Below, piece after piece: positions 47,090-57,800 of a stretch of 64,000 nt of DNA. This DNA is from Tretioscincus oriximinensis. Lineage: Eukaryota; Chordata; Lepidosauria; Squamata; Gymnophthalmidae. The first letter of the stretch is position 1; every line of letters starts with the position of its first letter. Under the pieces are notes generated by a model. The model made no database searches and was not told the DNA's origin. It saw nothing but the letters and a program-made list of their open reading frames with translations. A program made the position numbers and the translations under genes. Where the stretch lies: positions 2,222,905 to 2,286,904 of the forward strand of contig JAJVDF010000046.1 in assembly GCA_022410635.1 (NCBI GenBank). The letters are read 5' to 3'.

Positions 47090-47345
47090 GTTATTTATTT
47101 ATTTATTTGTATTTATATCCCGCCCTATACCTGAATGTCTCAGGGCGGCCTACCATAGGGTGGCGCACATGGCTTTTGTTGCTTCCACCACAACAGACAC
47201 CTTGTGGAGTAGGTGGGGCTGAGAGAGTTCAAAGAACTGTGANTGGCCCAAGGTCACCCAGCTGGCTTCATGGAGGTGTGGGGAATCGAACCGGAAGACT
47301 ACCAGATAAGANTCCCACACTGTAACCACTACACCAAACTGGCTC
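47090..47345 (-). mobile_element. Full-length tRNA-derived SINE
   Basis: Read on the minus strand from 47345. The head 'gccagtttggtgtagtggtt' holds an A box (TGGTGTAGTGG). About 40 bp on is a perfect B box, GGTTCGATTCC. Then come 'tgaagccagctgggtgacct', a body with 'cagccccacctactccaca', and the tail 'aggtatagggcgggatataa' ending in (AAAT)n at 47090. Internal RNA polymerase III promoter, ~255 bp. The tail equals that of the LINE relics at 21185 and 10200, as expected for a SINE mobilised by that LINE. Confidence 0.9.
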
Positions 47346-47467
47346 GGAATGGTGGACTCTTATGTTCTTATTGTGAAAATGGATGGCATATGAAGACTTC
47401 AGCCCCTATTTGTACTATTGGTTACCTTGTAGTTTAGATTTGTTTCTTTAAGGCAAACCACTGGAAA

Positions 47468-47547
47468 TATACTGCTCAAAACAATTAAGGAAACGTAACA
47501 TAACAATGTTATGTTAAAGTGTTCCCTTAATTGTTTTGAGCAGTATA
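47468..47547. mobile_element. Tc1/mariner-type MITE, copy 2
   Basis: Same palindrome as 16749-16830: 'tactgctcaaaacaattaag' and its complement, flanked by TA. One arm has lost a base run (aaggaaacg against aagggaacac). Confidence 0.85.
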
Positions 47548-48411
47548 CATAATTAGGGAGACCAATAGTGTAGTCGGTTTAACAGGTATCCAAAACACAT
47601 CAGCTGCAAAATAATAAATTTATGCAAGATAAAAACTGTTCAGAGGCAGTTGACAGAACTGAAGCTTCCAATTTCTTTTACTGCCTCGGCTATTTACCTA
47701 GTCCATGATGTATTGCTATGACCTTTTTAGATGAGTTTATTTACACATACAGTAAACCAGAGAAAGCTCATATTTGACCTTCTATATTTAATGCCTACTC
47801 AGTTATGATTGTTTCTTTTGCTAGACAATCATCCACATGTGTGCCTTATAGTTTCCCCCAAGCTGTGCAGAACCCTGTATTCAGTTCTCTAGTTCTTGTG
47901 ATTCCCCCGATAAAATAATCTCTGAATTACACTTGATTTGCACAGTATTCCCATACTCAGATTTGGATGGACAGAAATTGTAGTATAAGCTGTGCATGGT
48001 GGTTGTGGTAATGAAACCATGGCTCTAAGAAAGGGATAACTGTGNTGTAACTTTGAAATGCTAGGGCTTGTCAGGCACTTTAGAGTGTATTTCTGGATCT
48101 GGAATAAGGGTGCTNTCTCCTAGATAGAAGAGAAGGAAAAATGTTGAATGAGGATGGGAACAAATTACTTCTTACTAAAACAAGTTACAGTCTTTGTTCC
48201 ATAGAAGCCAAAGACTTCAAGGCAACTTATTTAGTTAAGCCACTGCAACATGACAGATATTGACATGATAAAAACCTGAATATAGTTGGCTCATAATGAT
48301 GCTGATGGTTAATGCCAAAAATTATATCCTAAAAACAACATGGTTTCACAAACACATCAGTGATGCCAGGCTATCTCCTCAAGGGTTTGTATGCAAGTGT
48401 TAATTTCTTGT
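47548..48411. other. No recognised feature
   Basis: AT-rich DNA without named repeat or supported ORF. Confidence 0.5.
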
Positions 48412-48495
48412 CATAAGAACATAAGAGGAGTCCTGCCGAATAGGGACATAGTCCATCTAATTCAGCACTCTGTCTCACGCAGTAGCTCACAAATT
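48412..48495 (-). mobile_element. CR1-type LINE 3' end fragment
   Basis: 'cataagaacataagaggagt' then 'gtccatctaattcagcactc' and 'ctcacgcagt'. Minus orientation, ~85 bp. Confidence 0.65.
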
Positions 48496-48599
48496 ATGAA
48501 TTCCACCATACAATGGTCCCATGAAAAATGCATAATTTTAGAACAAATTGCTTCCTTCACTCCATAGAAGAAAAAAACCTCAATGAAACAATGATAAAA

Positions 48600-49030
48600 G
48601 TGGTGCAATCAAGAATTGTTTTGGATGGAAGGACTCCTCAATATGGACCCTACAAAACTGATACATTATGAAATTGAAAGCATGAAATTTGAGGTGTTAT
48701 GTGTAAGATGCTTGTGTTATATGGGAATTAGAACTTCTGAGGATGTAAAAAAGAAATGGCTGAAGTTATTGAAATACATAATTATTAGACCAGGGAGGAT
48801 AGACAACAGTAAAGAATGTATAGCTATTATTCCTATTGTTATAAATTGGCTGTAAGAATCTAGTTGTGAAATATTAATGGTGATAGGCATGGGGGGTGAT
48901 TAGGATGTGTGTTTAGATATGTATTTGTTGTAATATTGCAAGTAGATGTTGTTCTATTTTTTTTGCTATTGTTGTGGATTGTTGCATACGCTTAAAATTA
49001 ATAAAAGATAAGTATCCAAAAAACAAAAAA
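48600..49030 (+). pseudogene. L1-like LINE ORF2 C-terminus and 3' UTR
   Basis: An 79-codon ORF (48616-48855) contains SEDVKKKWLKLLKYI near its end, similar in style to the 'W..LL.YI' end of L1-type ORF2 proteins. A ~150-bp GT-rich UTR follows, then AATAAAAGATAAG and an A-rich end at about 49020-49031. The 3' poly(A) and the truncation fit an L1-type insertion. The assignment is by style rather than an alignment. Confidence 0.45.
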
Positions 49031-49960
49031 AAATTATTTTGTTACCCATTTTATTGTTCTCTATCATAAAAGCTATGACTGCATTTCCTCTGTGTTGCCC
49101 AGATATCTTTGACCTAGGATTTCCGCCCTGTATATCTTGAGGAGAGGGTCAATGCCCTAATGTCATTATTTTGTATGCTAATGACATGTAGTGGCTTCAC
49201 TACAATTACCCCCCATATTTAAGGATGGAGATGTCACTGAAGATTGGTCAAGGCAAGAATGGAGCCAATAAAACACCTTAGCCAACCTGAATCGTAGGAA
49301 GGAAAGACACTGTGATGGCCTATCACGTCACAGGAAATAAAAATAATATCTCAAATGAAGTAATATGTTAGTATTACAGTACCTAGAAGAAATGAAACCC
49401 ATTTAGTAATAGTGATTTATTATTATTATTTTAAAAAATAGTTTAGTGGATCAATACACTTCAGTCAAGTTAGTTTACAATGTTCTTAAACTGCATAGAT
49501 AAAAGCTATTGAGGTAGGAAGTATGTAATCAGCAGAGCTTTCAAGATTCATTTTCAGGAAGCTAAAGTACTTGTCACATTTTCAATCAATAAAACTTTGA
49601 GTCAGTTAAATACCACCTACAGTGCTAAATATGCAAAATATGCACACAGGTGAATAATGTGACTTTATCCATTTTCAGATATGCTAAAGCACCTGAACTT
49701 CAGCAGAAATCAAATTAAATTACATGCACATAATCCTTCAGCAATCAAATCCCAGTTTCAAACTGATGAGCAATCTCTATGGCATCTTTATTTTTTAATC
49801 CGTATAACATGCACTCTGNTCTTTTACAAAGTAAAATCCATCCACTTGGAAAAGGATTGGAAACTTTGTGAGAATTATAGATTGTAAGGAGCAGATGTCT
49901 AAAAGTCACCATTATAGCCTAGGTATGAGAAGGTTCCCACAGGGATCAGTAACAACTCCA
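49031..49960. other. No recognised feature
   Basis: AT-rich DNA; no supported ORF. Confidence 0.5.
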
Positions 49961-50345
49961 CCTCAGCCCCCCTCCACATGGATGCCAAAGCAATGAGTTT
50001 TAGGGGAGAGCATGTACCTGTTTCAGCAGCAATGACAGCAATGGAGGAGTGCCATNTCATCATGGAAATGGGAGGAACTCTGAATACCACTTCTGCACAT
50101 TGACTTTGCTTGGCTGCTCTGCTGCTAGTCTCGCAGGAGTACTTGGCTGGAGAAGTCCTGGCCATGGGAGCATTNCAGTGGCTGAGCTCCACAGTTGGAT
50201 CGCCATTTCCCCACTGTTGGAAGTAGCAGGGAAATGGGCCTTTTCCATTCCAACAGTGCAGCCAGCCCACTATAGTCTGGAGGAGCTGCCTCTAGAGTTC
50301 TCCTGTCTAGCCCCGAGGCTGACATGTGGATGTAGCCATAGTGTC
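49961..50345. mobile_element. GC-rich DNA-element relic
   Basis: A GC-rich island whose left part has 'cctccacatggatgcc' and whose right end 'gctgacatgtggatgtagcc' is the complement of a GGCTACATCCACATGTC terminus, as in the GGCTGCATCCA family. A 195-codon ORF across it contains X residues and no domain, and is taken as chance. Confidence 0.4.
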
Positions 50346-50451
50346 ACTGCAAAGTGGTTTATAGAACATTTTCCTACAATCACACAATCCTTTTTTTTAA
50401 AGAGTCNTGTAATTAAAAAAAAGCTTAGAAATTGTAGCATTCATATACCTA

Positions 50452-50560
50452 ATGTCCACATTGGGTGTTATTCCAGAATATATTTTTTCATATATACTGG
50501 AGCACTAGCATGTTTTTGGTGGTCNTCCTATTCCAAGATATATCCTGGAATAATGTCCAG
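50452..50560. mobile_element. Palindromic MITE, diverged copy
   Basis: The arms 'gtgttattccagaatatatt' and 'atatatcctggaataatgtc' are inverted copies. Confidence 0.5.
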
Positions 50561-50987
50561 TTGGCCTTTATTATACATATTTGTATTTTATATAACACTG
50601 TTGCCTGATTGCCACAAAATACTATGTAATTCATAAATATTGTATGCAAACAATATCTCATACAGAAAATTAGGTTAGGGTTAGATGTTTTCCCATAAAA
50701 GATCAGATTTTCATTGTTGTGGATTAAACAAAAAATAATACAATCAGAATTGCATGTTATTGTGAATTTGCATTGCAAATGATTGGTTCTTTTACAATAT
50801 CCTGATTCAGCAGAATGTTGGGTGGGCACATTATATCAATATGGTTACCTACAAGGTGAGAGTTGTTTGATATAATNCAGATACTGTTTCAGATTTCAAG
50901 TCTTGCTAGAAATTTGGAATACTGATATTCTATATAGACATCCTGTATTATTTCCACATTAACATTTTACAGCAAAAAAGCTACCCC

Positions 50988-51133
50988 ATGTCTGAATGTA
51001 GTCTTATTTATTCTATTATATTTGGATATTCCAAAATAAAGCACGCATATTCCAGAATAAAGCAGTCTAGTCAGTGCTTTATTCTGGAATGTCCAAATAT
51101 GGAGGAATAAGTAAGCAATGTCTGGATGCAATC
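50988..51133. mobile_element. Palindromic MITE, best-preserved copy
   Basis: The left 'atgtctgaatgtagtcttat' mirrors the right 'aatgtctggatgcaatcc'. The arms 'atttggatattccaaaataa' and 'ttattctggaatgtccaaat' are inverted. The centre has an extra 'attccagaataaagcag'. Confidence 0.7.
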
Positions 51134-51184
51134 CCAGCTACAAAGGTATCCTGCCTGACCGTTGGATCTAGAGGCAAGAATCTA

Positions 51185-51230
51185 TTCCATTAGCCATTGA
51201 TACATCTGTTCTTCAGCAATTAAAATAAAA
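51185..51230 (-). mobile_element. CR1-type LINE fragment
   Basis: 'attagccattgatacatctg' then 'ttcttcagcaatt' matches the middle of the copy at 37920-38235. Confidence 0.45.
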
Positions 51231-53578
51231 GAAATGCCACTCTATCAATGGAAAACCTTAGGGATTTCCTTCCAAAAAANGCAACAATCAGATAGGTAGA
51301 ATTATACATTTTGAAATACTACAATGCAGACAAATTACTTTAGGTGAGGCTATTTTCCTCTCAGCCTCTTGATAGGCTCAATCTGTTTTCTCTGTACATT
51401 GAATGTTGAGGTCATTTTGTGTTTCAGACTGAGGCTGGATGAGGGAGAAAAAGGGAAATAANCTCAAGTAGTTTTCCACAGAAAATGGTGAGAAGCCATT
51501 AATCTCTGGACTTCTTTTGCCTCTCTCTGTCAAATTACTTTTGAGCACTTCAGGGTCTCTCTCTTCAACAAACACAGCCACAGATTCGTCCTTCTGGAGC
51601 CCTCTGGAGCAATTTGGATAGTAGGGGGCCCTTGGGAGGAGTTATCTAATATTTTGGCAGCACAAGATATGATTGCACATTTCAGTGTCTATCACAGAAT
51701 ATTATGAAAGTGTAAAATAAATGGCTAAAGTCATTAGAGTATGCAGATTGCTTATGGTGTGTATTCCCCTCCATAACATACTCCTAAAGCAGTTGTTAAG
51801 GGCTACTGAGTTATTAATCCACTGATTGAATAACCACTCCAGTATCCGAGTCAAAGATGACTGAAATATTGCTGAGTCATTAATGGTAGAGCACTGGTTC
51901 CCATCATCCTTAAGTACAAAACAGTTGTGCTCTGATATATACTTTTAACCTGTCTTTAGTGCTAAAGAACTAGACTAACCCCCCCNNAAAAAAACAAAAA
52001 ACTGAAGATGGGTTAATTGTACATGTCACAAGGGACGGGGGAGAGGCAGCAGCTGATAGCACGGTTCCTACTTGCTTTCGAGCACTGCTCTGCTCCTCTG
52101 CTGCCTCCCCTCNACCCTCCTCTCATGCCCGCCGACCTCTTGCCCCCTTTGATAAGACCCGAAATAAGGCTCAAAGGGGACAGAAGAGAAAAACCCCTTT
52201 GGTTTGTAGGGTAGCCAGGAATTAGAAAGGATTGAGGCTACACAACTCTGACTAAGACAAAAAACTTTTTCCTATCCCTCAGAGCCAATCCATTTCAAGA
52301 GTGATGGGATTGGTTGTTCATTAATGTCAAGATTCCATGGGCTCCTGGAATGGCGGAGGGTAACTCAATGGTGCATAAGAGTGCATAAGAGTGGAGAAGG
52401 GATGGCTCATATGTTGTTTCATGAAGTCACTGACAACATGGGATTGGGTAGATCTGCATCATCGCCATCAAATCAAATCCTTTTTGTCCCCCTGCCCCCG
52501 CCCTCCCTGGCAAAAAATAAAAAGAGATCATGGTTGGGAGTGTGTGCTGCTCAAAAGGAGCTGTGTGCAGAAGAGTGGTCAGGAGGAACTGGCAGAAAAT
52601 GTTACACATGCAGCCACCCAGGCCAGGAATGCCCCTTTCCCTAATAGGATGAGGCTCACATCAGATCATGGCTCAGTGTGAGTCCGAGATGGAAGCACCC
52701 GCATACATGAGAGTGGTTACGGAGAAATCCGTAGTTGGAGTACAACTAACGCAAATGGCAAGAGGGAGCATCGGCGATGGAATTAGGCTATGAACTCCAT
52801 AGCAGAAACAAGTGGTGTGCATACTGAGGGAAGCCAAAACACTTTGGCTTTTATGGTAATACAATCGGGACGTGTTGTATGCAGTTGTGCTCATTTTAAG
52901 GTGCAGTGTGAATGCTTCTCTCATCCCCCCTCCTCCCCCGTCACTCCAAAAACATGCCTTGTGTGTTGACTGCTTTTAAGTAATTCAAAATTGTTCTGTG
53001 GAAATATTTCTGACATGTTTTCAACCAATCACAGTAAGAAATAGGGCAGTCTAACATGTAGGGTACAGAAAGGCTAGAAAATGGGGGGATGCAAAAGGCA
53101 GGAAATGCCTCCATTCCAACCAGTTTTGTTTTAAGAGAAAGTAAAATGCTGTTTGCAGTTTCCTTCTTCTGTATTGACATTCATCAAGTATGGAAGGAGC
53201 TGCATTCTTCTCTGTCTCTCTCTTTCTCTCTAGCACCTATATCTCTCTCCCTCCTTGCTTATCTCCATTTCCCCTCCCTCTCTTGCTTCCAGGCACCTCA
53301 CTTGCATGCCGGGATGCAGGGCAAAGAATGCTTGGTCCCATGGCTGTAGGAACAGCATGGTCAAGACTAAAGCCACTGCCCAAAGCTGTTTCCAGCAAAG
53401 GGGTAGTGATGTTGTGACCATGGCAAACTCTCCACTGGCTGGTTAGCTAGCCAGACAGGCAAGCCACCTCGTCTCTGTTTTACTAAGACATTGCTACTTC
53501 CATGTCACCCGGCGATGAACTCTTTCTACCGCCCACACATTACATGCTCCTCCCCACTTAGCAAAGTGTCTGGTATCC
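51231..53578. other. No recognised gene
   Basis: Patchy composition. 52010-52200 is GC-rich with opposed 'ggggagaggcagcag'-like and 'ctgctgcctcccctc' words. 52682 carries 'gcacccgcatacatgagag', which recurs at 57751. 53205-53290 is CT-rich. Confidence 0.4.
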
Positions 53579-54319
53579 CTAATGGACAAGAGCCCGAGCT
53601 GCTTGAAGCATTAAGCTGAATGACCACCCCACATTGGCCTTATCCGTCTTGGACTTTCTGAGAAATATAAGCAGTTTATTAGCCTCCCCGGACACATCTG
53701 ATATAAAGACAGTAGCAGAACCATTACTACTAGCATTAGAAACCAAATCCTCTGGACGAAAGCCCCCCCAAAAAAACAATAATGAAAACATTGCCCTAAA
53801 GAGAGCTTATTCATAGACGGATAAACATATTAATGGCAGTTGCATGAGTATTTGATCTAAAATGTGATAAGTTATTGGACGCCTGCTATCCCTGGGAGGT
53901 GGATCGGTGCAAGACCAACCCACCAGATCTCGCCTAGCCAAAAAGGAAGCACAGGCTTCCGGGCAACCCAAACAGCAAGCAATAAATAAATAAATAAAAT
54001 TGAAGGGCTGCTACATGTAAACTAATGGTCCTAGGGGCGGTCCCTGATGCACGCAACTGAGCCAAGTGCAGGAGCACAGTGCGTTCCACAAATAGACCGC
54101 GACACGGCTCTGCTGCATTCCATGCGAATTGTAAGAACGCCCCAAAGGCCCTACTGTAGCTGGCTTGAGTTGAAGAGGATAACAATCCCCACACTCCACT
54201 CGATATCAACTCCTCCCATGGTCCCAGAGACGGTGGGGAAATTCCTCCGGCTGCGGATGAGTGTCGGGTGCCACCTGCCAATGCTGCCGCGACAGCGCAC
54301 CAGCAATGACATTATCCAA
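53579..54319 (-). pseudogene. DIRS-type retrotransposon relic: RNase H end and tyrosine recombinase
   Basis: Minus strand, in order. The end of an RNase H domain (54319-54206) has LDNVIAGALSR, close to the NVIADALSR motif of DIRS/Ngaro elements, and stops at 54206. Overlapping it in another frame, an ORF from 54281 to 53934 carries the recombinase core-binding segment (STQASYSRAFGAFLQF, then HLAQLRASGTAPRTISLH). After a frameshifted gap (about 53930-53800), 53791-53579 carries the catalytic start: FRPEDLVS with the first arginine, then RKSKTDKANVGW with the beta-hairpin lysine. The HxxR and the tyrosine are absent, so it is 3'-truncated. Overlapping RNase H and recombinase ORFs are a DIRS hallmark. 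Frameshifts and stops make it non-functional. Confidence 0.7.
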
Positions 54320-54790
54320 GCATGCAACAGAAAAGAGAAATTATGAGCAAACCAGATACATGCTGCTTCAGCTGTAGGAAGAAATGTATGAAGCTTACCA
54401 ACTTTATAATATACAAGTAACCTGCCCTCAACCAGGTAAAAAACTACCAGGGGATGCAAGGCCAAAGTTAGATGGTCAATGCTTGTTCCTAGAATAGTAT
54501 ACATGATTAAATGCAAGGCCACCAAGGCCTGCTCCCAGGACATCGCCATAGATNCAAAGCAATGCACAAGTGCAAACCAACTTACAAATAAAAACAGCAT
54601 AGGGTACCACTGCTTGTTGATAAAACCCTAGCAACGTACCAAGGTAAAGATCCCAGCAAAGTTTCAAAGGTGGCAGATGTAATGAATGTCATAAAGACAA
54701 TATGAACAGTAAAGTGTTAGGCCAATGCCTGTAGATAAGCAATATCCCTTGCACAACAGGCGTAACGGTAAGCCAGCATCCTATAAGAGA
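54320..54790. other. Possible further DIRS-like sequence, unresolved
   Basis: A 149-codon minus ORF (54600-54151) spans this stretch but runs in the wrong frame for RNase H at its end. The upstream reverse transcriptase could not be recognised by eye. Confidence 0.3.
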
Positions 54791-54840
54791 GCATTAGTGA
54801 GGCATGTAAAAGAAAGCATTAGTGAGGCATGTAAAAACTC
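54791..54840 (+). repeat. 25-bp tandem duplication
   Basis: 'gcattagtgaggcatgtaaa' occurs at 54791 and again at 54816. Confidence 0.95.
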
Positions 54841-55019
54841 CAACCAGGTAATGTTGTCTTTCAGAACAAATCATGAAGGAAATAAGAAAATGACATCTAA
54901 TAGTGTGATGTGCAATAAACTACCCTCTTGGCTGCATATTATGCAAGAAAATACCATCCGAAAAACATACTGAGCCATACTACTATCTTAGTTGTGCCAT
55001 AAAATAACATATTGTGAAT

Positions 55020-55078
55020 AATGAGCTTTAACACACAAGGTTTTCTAAAGAATGAGCTTTAACACACAAGGTTTTCTG
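55020..55078 (+). repeat. 31-bp tandem duplication
   Basis: 'aatgagctttaacacacaag' occurs at 55020 and again at 55051, identical over 27 bp. Confidence 0.95.
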
Positions 55079-56063
55079 AATCTCCTTGTAAAGCAAATAT
55101 CGATGACCTTTTAACTACTAGAAATGTCTTAATTTTTGCACACCTTAATTATACATACTCCCAAACAGTGGGAACTAATAGGGCTAATCAAGCTAAAGTG
55201 TTGTTATTAGAAGTGCACATGCCAGATACAAGGATTGGCCCCTGACATTCCCTCCTCTGCACTGCTCACTTGAACTCTTAGGAAGACGTTGCACAGGGGA
55301 CTATTTACTTGCCCATTCCACTNTCAATCAATAGTTTCCGAAGTTTCCCATACAGTAAATCCGTAAGGGGCATCCCTCATGGAAATGCCAACTTACATGG
55401 AACTCTGCAGAAACTACCTATCAGCTTACCTTACATTTATATTATTTATTAAACCTTTATAACCAGTATTCCCTTGGTTAAGTTGCCATTTTTCTTTTCC
55501 TTTAGTTCTTCCACAGGAAAAGAAAAGGACATCAAAATAAATAGCCCGGTTCTGAACAGAGTCGTATGGTTTTGCTAAATCATCATTATCATGAACTTAA
55601 TTTTATAATTTAAAAAAACATTCCCATGGAGCAAGAGAGTAATAATCCACTTTCTGGATTATATGTAATATACTTTTATAATGAAATAAAAACTAGGCTG
55701 TTCAACACATAAGAAAGTTAAGTCAAGATTTTGAAGTCAGAATCTAANCAAATAATCACATTTTGTACCACCGTCACTACGTCCTCTCCTTTTCCCAAGT
55801 TTTGACTTAGGTTTTTAGAGTGCTATCCAGTAGAAATGCAGGGCTACAATATACATAAGTTACAGTGAAGACCCCAGTGCNCAGCTATGTGTTTCCACTA
55901 GCACACATACACTATATATAAAAGTGACTTAAGTCCAGAACTCATAANTTTTTTTAGTGAATCAAAGCAGTCTCCCATCCAATTTTAAACCAGGAGGGAT
56001 CCTGCTTAGCTTACAAAGCAATGCAGACTCAGTCCAGGCTAGTATTTGAGCTATCTGAAAGAG
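55079..56063. other. No recognised feature
   Basis: AT-rich DNA without supported ORFs. Confidence 0.5.
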
Positions 56064-56986
56064 GACTGCCAGGCAGGACCAAGCACTGGCTCTCCTGACA
56101 AAAGTCAAAACCCTAAACTGCCAGGCAGGCCCAAGCACTGGCTCTCCTGACTAAAGTCAAAACTCTAAACTGCCAGGCAGGCCCAAGCACTGGCTCTCCT
56201 GACAAAAGTCAAAACTGTAAACTGCCAGGCAGGCCCAAGCACTGGCTCTCCTGACAANNNNNNNNNNNNNNNNNNNNNNNNNNNNNNNNNNNNNNNNNNN
56301 NNNNNNNNNNNNNNNNNNNNNNNNNNNNNNNNNNNNNNNNNNNNNNNNNNNNNNNNNNNNNNNNNNNNNNNNNNNNNNNNNNNNNNNNNNNNNNNNNNNN
56401 NNNNNNNNNNNNNNNNNNNNNNNNNNNNNNNNNNNNNNNNNNNNNNNNNNNNNNNNNNNNNNNNNNNNNNNNNNNNNNNNNNNNNNNNNNNNNNNNNNNN
56501 NNNNNNNNNNNNNNNNNNNNNNNNNNNNNNNNNNNNNNNNNNNNNNNNNNNNNNNNNNNNNNNNNNNNNNNNNNNNNNNNNNNNNNNNNNNNNNNNNNNN
56601 NNNNNNNNNNNNNNNNNNNNNNNNNNNNNNNNNNNNNNNNNNNNNNNNNNNNNNNNNNNNNNNNNNNNNNNNNNNNNNNNNNNNNNNNNNNNNNNNNNNN
56701 NNNNNNNNNNNNNNNNNNNNNNNNNNNNNNNNNNNNNNNNNNNNNNNNNNNNNNNNNNNNNNNNNNNNNNNNNNNNNNNNNNNNNNNNNNNNNNNNNNNN
56801 NNNNNNNNNNNNNNNNNNNNNNNNNNNNNNNNNNNNNNNNNNNNNNNNNNNNNNNNNNNNNNNNNNNNNNNNTGGCTCTCCTGACAAAAGTCAAAACTCT
56901 AAACTGCCAGGCAGGCCCAAGCACTGGCTCTCCTGACAATAGACAAAACTCTAAACTGCCAGGCAGGACCAATCACTGGCTCTCCT
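56064..56986. repeat. 52-bp minisatellite interrupted by an assembly gap
   Basis: Unit starts 'ctgccaggcaggcccaagca' and continues 'ctggctctcctgacaaaagt' and 'caaaactctaaa'. Starts at 56066, 56118, 56170 and 56222 give an exact 52-bp period. After 615 N (56258-56872) units resume at 56904 and 56956, the last partial. Long ORFs across the gap are artefacts of N. Confidence 0.95.
56258..56872. other. Assembly gap (615 N)
   Basis: A run of N inside the minisatellite; the missing sequence is most likely more units. Confidence 1.
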
Positions 56987-57403
56987 CTTGCTTTCACATC
57001 GCAACAGCATCTAGGGAGGGCAGAGGTGTGCTTAAATACCAGCGCTGATGCTCCGCCTCTCCCTAGCTCTCCTGCAGCCGGAGCGAGCATTCCTGGGGCA
57101 ATTTTACCCAGGAAGAAAAGACGCCCCACCGGCTGCCTACTGGCCGTTCCCTTTGCCCCCAATTCCTGGATGCTCAAAGCGTGTTTTCAGGTATTTATTT
57201 TTACAGTCCAATCAGAACAATGCTTATTGATTCTTTCCCTTACTCCACGGTTACATCCATATGAGTTACATTTTGGAGTCACTATGACAGAATTGCCCCA
57301 AAGTTCATGCCAAAACAGTACAATAAAAACTCAACCAAACATTACAATCTTTAGTGGAAACAAGAATTCTATACTTAATGTAGTTGTGAAAAGTGTGACT
57401 TAG
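56987..57403. other. GC-rich stretch beside the minisatellite
   Basis: 56990-57190 is GC-rich (for example 'gccggagcgagcattcc') and contains a TATA-like 'cttaaatacc' near 57030. It may be part of a mobile element that includes the minisatellite, or a separate island. Neither ORF across it has a recognisable domain. Confidence 0.3.
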
Positions 57404-57800
57404 GCTGCATCCACATAGCAGCCAGAAATCATGCAACAAAATAATGTTATATAATACAAACATTGCATAATGAATGCTTGCTACCCAGATAGCCAGAAAG
57501 CAATAGGTGGACTGCATGCTAACGATAGACGGTGTTAGACAGTGACTTAAAACCCACTACAATGCTTATAATCTGGAATATAGCAATCCCATGTCCATGC
57601 ACATGTATATTCCGTGACCAATGCCCCAGTTACTTAACATTGCTCATTGATCTCATGACAGTGCAGTCCAAGATTTTTTTAAACTCACAACAGCCAATAG
57701 AAACAACTGCCACAATTTTTATTGTTTAATCACCTCACTTCTAATTTGTGCACCCGCGTACATTCGNGAGAGTGCGGGGGTTCTCCAGAACTATGTTCGA
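57404..57800. mobile_element. DNA-transposon-like relic, GGCTGCATCCA terminus
   Basis: It starts 'aggctgcatccacatagcag'. It contains 'tctggaatatagcaatccca' and 'ctcatgacagtgcagtcc', in the same order as 11241-11370. It ends in 'gcacccgcgtacattcg' and a GC-rich word (about 57750-57790) that recurs at 52693. TSD not resolved. Confidence 0.45.

Noticed and set aside
47290..47345. tRNA gene
   Set aside because: A and B boxes belong to the SINE head. No anticodon arm or acceptor stem closes around them.
50049..50636. 195-codon ORF on the plus strand
   Set aside because: It crosses a GC-rich DNA-element relic and AT-rich MITE sequence, contains undetermined residues, and has no domain.
52590..52640. 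Zinc-knuckle-like CYTCSHPGQECPFP
   Set aside because: Spacing does not fit CCHC (CX2CX4HX4C), and the surrounding ORF has no gag features.
53190..53446. Overlapping Ser/Leu-rich ORFs
   Set aside because: CT-rich simple sequence read in several frames.
54151..54600. 149-codon minus ORF as reverse transcriptase
   Set aside because: No reverse-transcriptase motif is visible, and its C-terminal part is out of frame with the RNase H end.
56157..56972. 240-271 codon ORFs
   Set aside because: Created by the run of N and the 52-bp minisatellite.
56064..56986. CRISPR-like array
   Set aside because: The repeats are contiguous 52-bp units without distinct spacers, in a vertebrate-type sequence.
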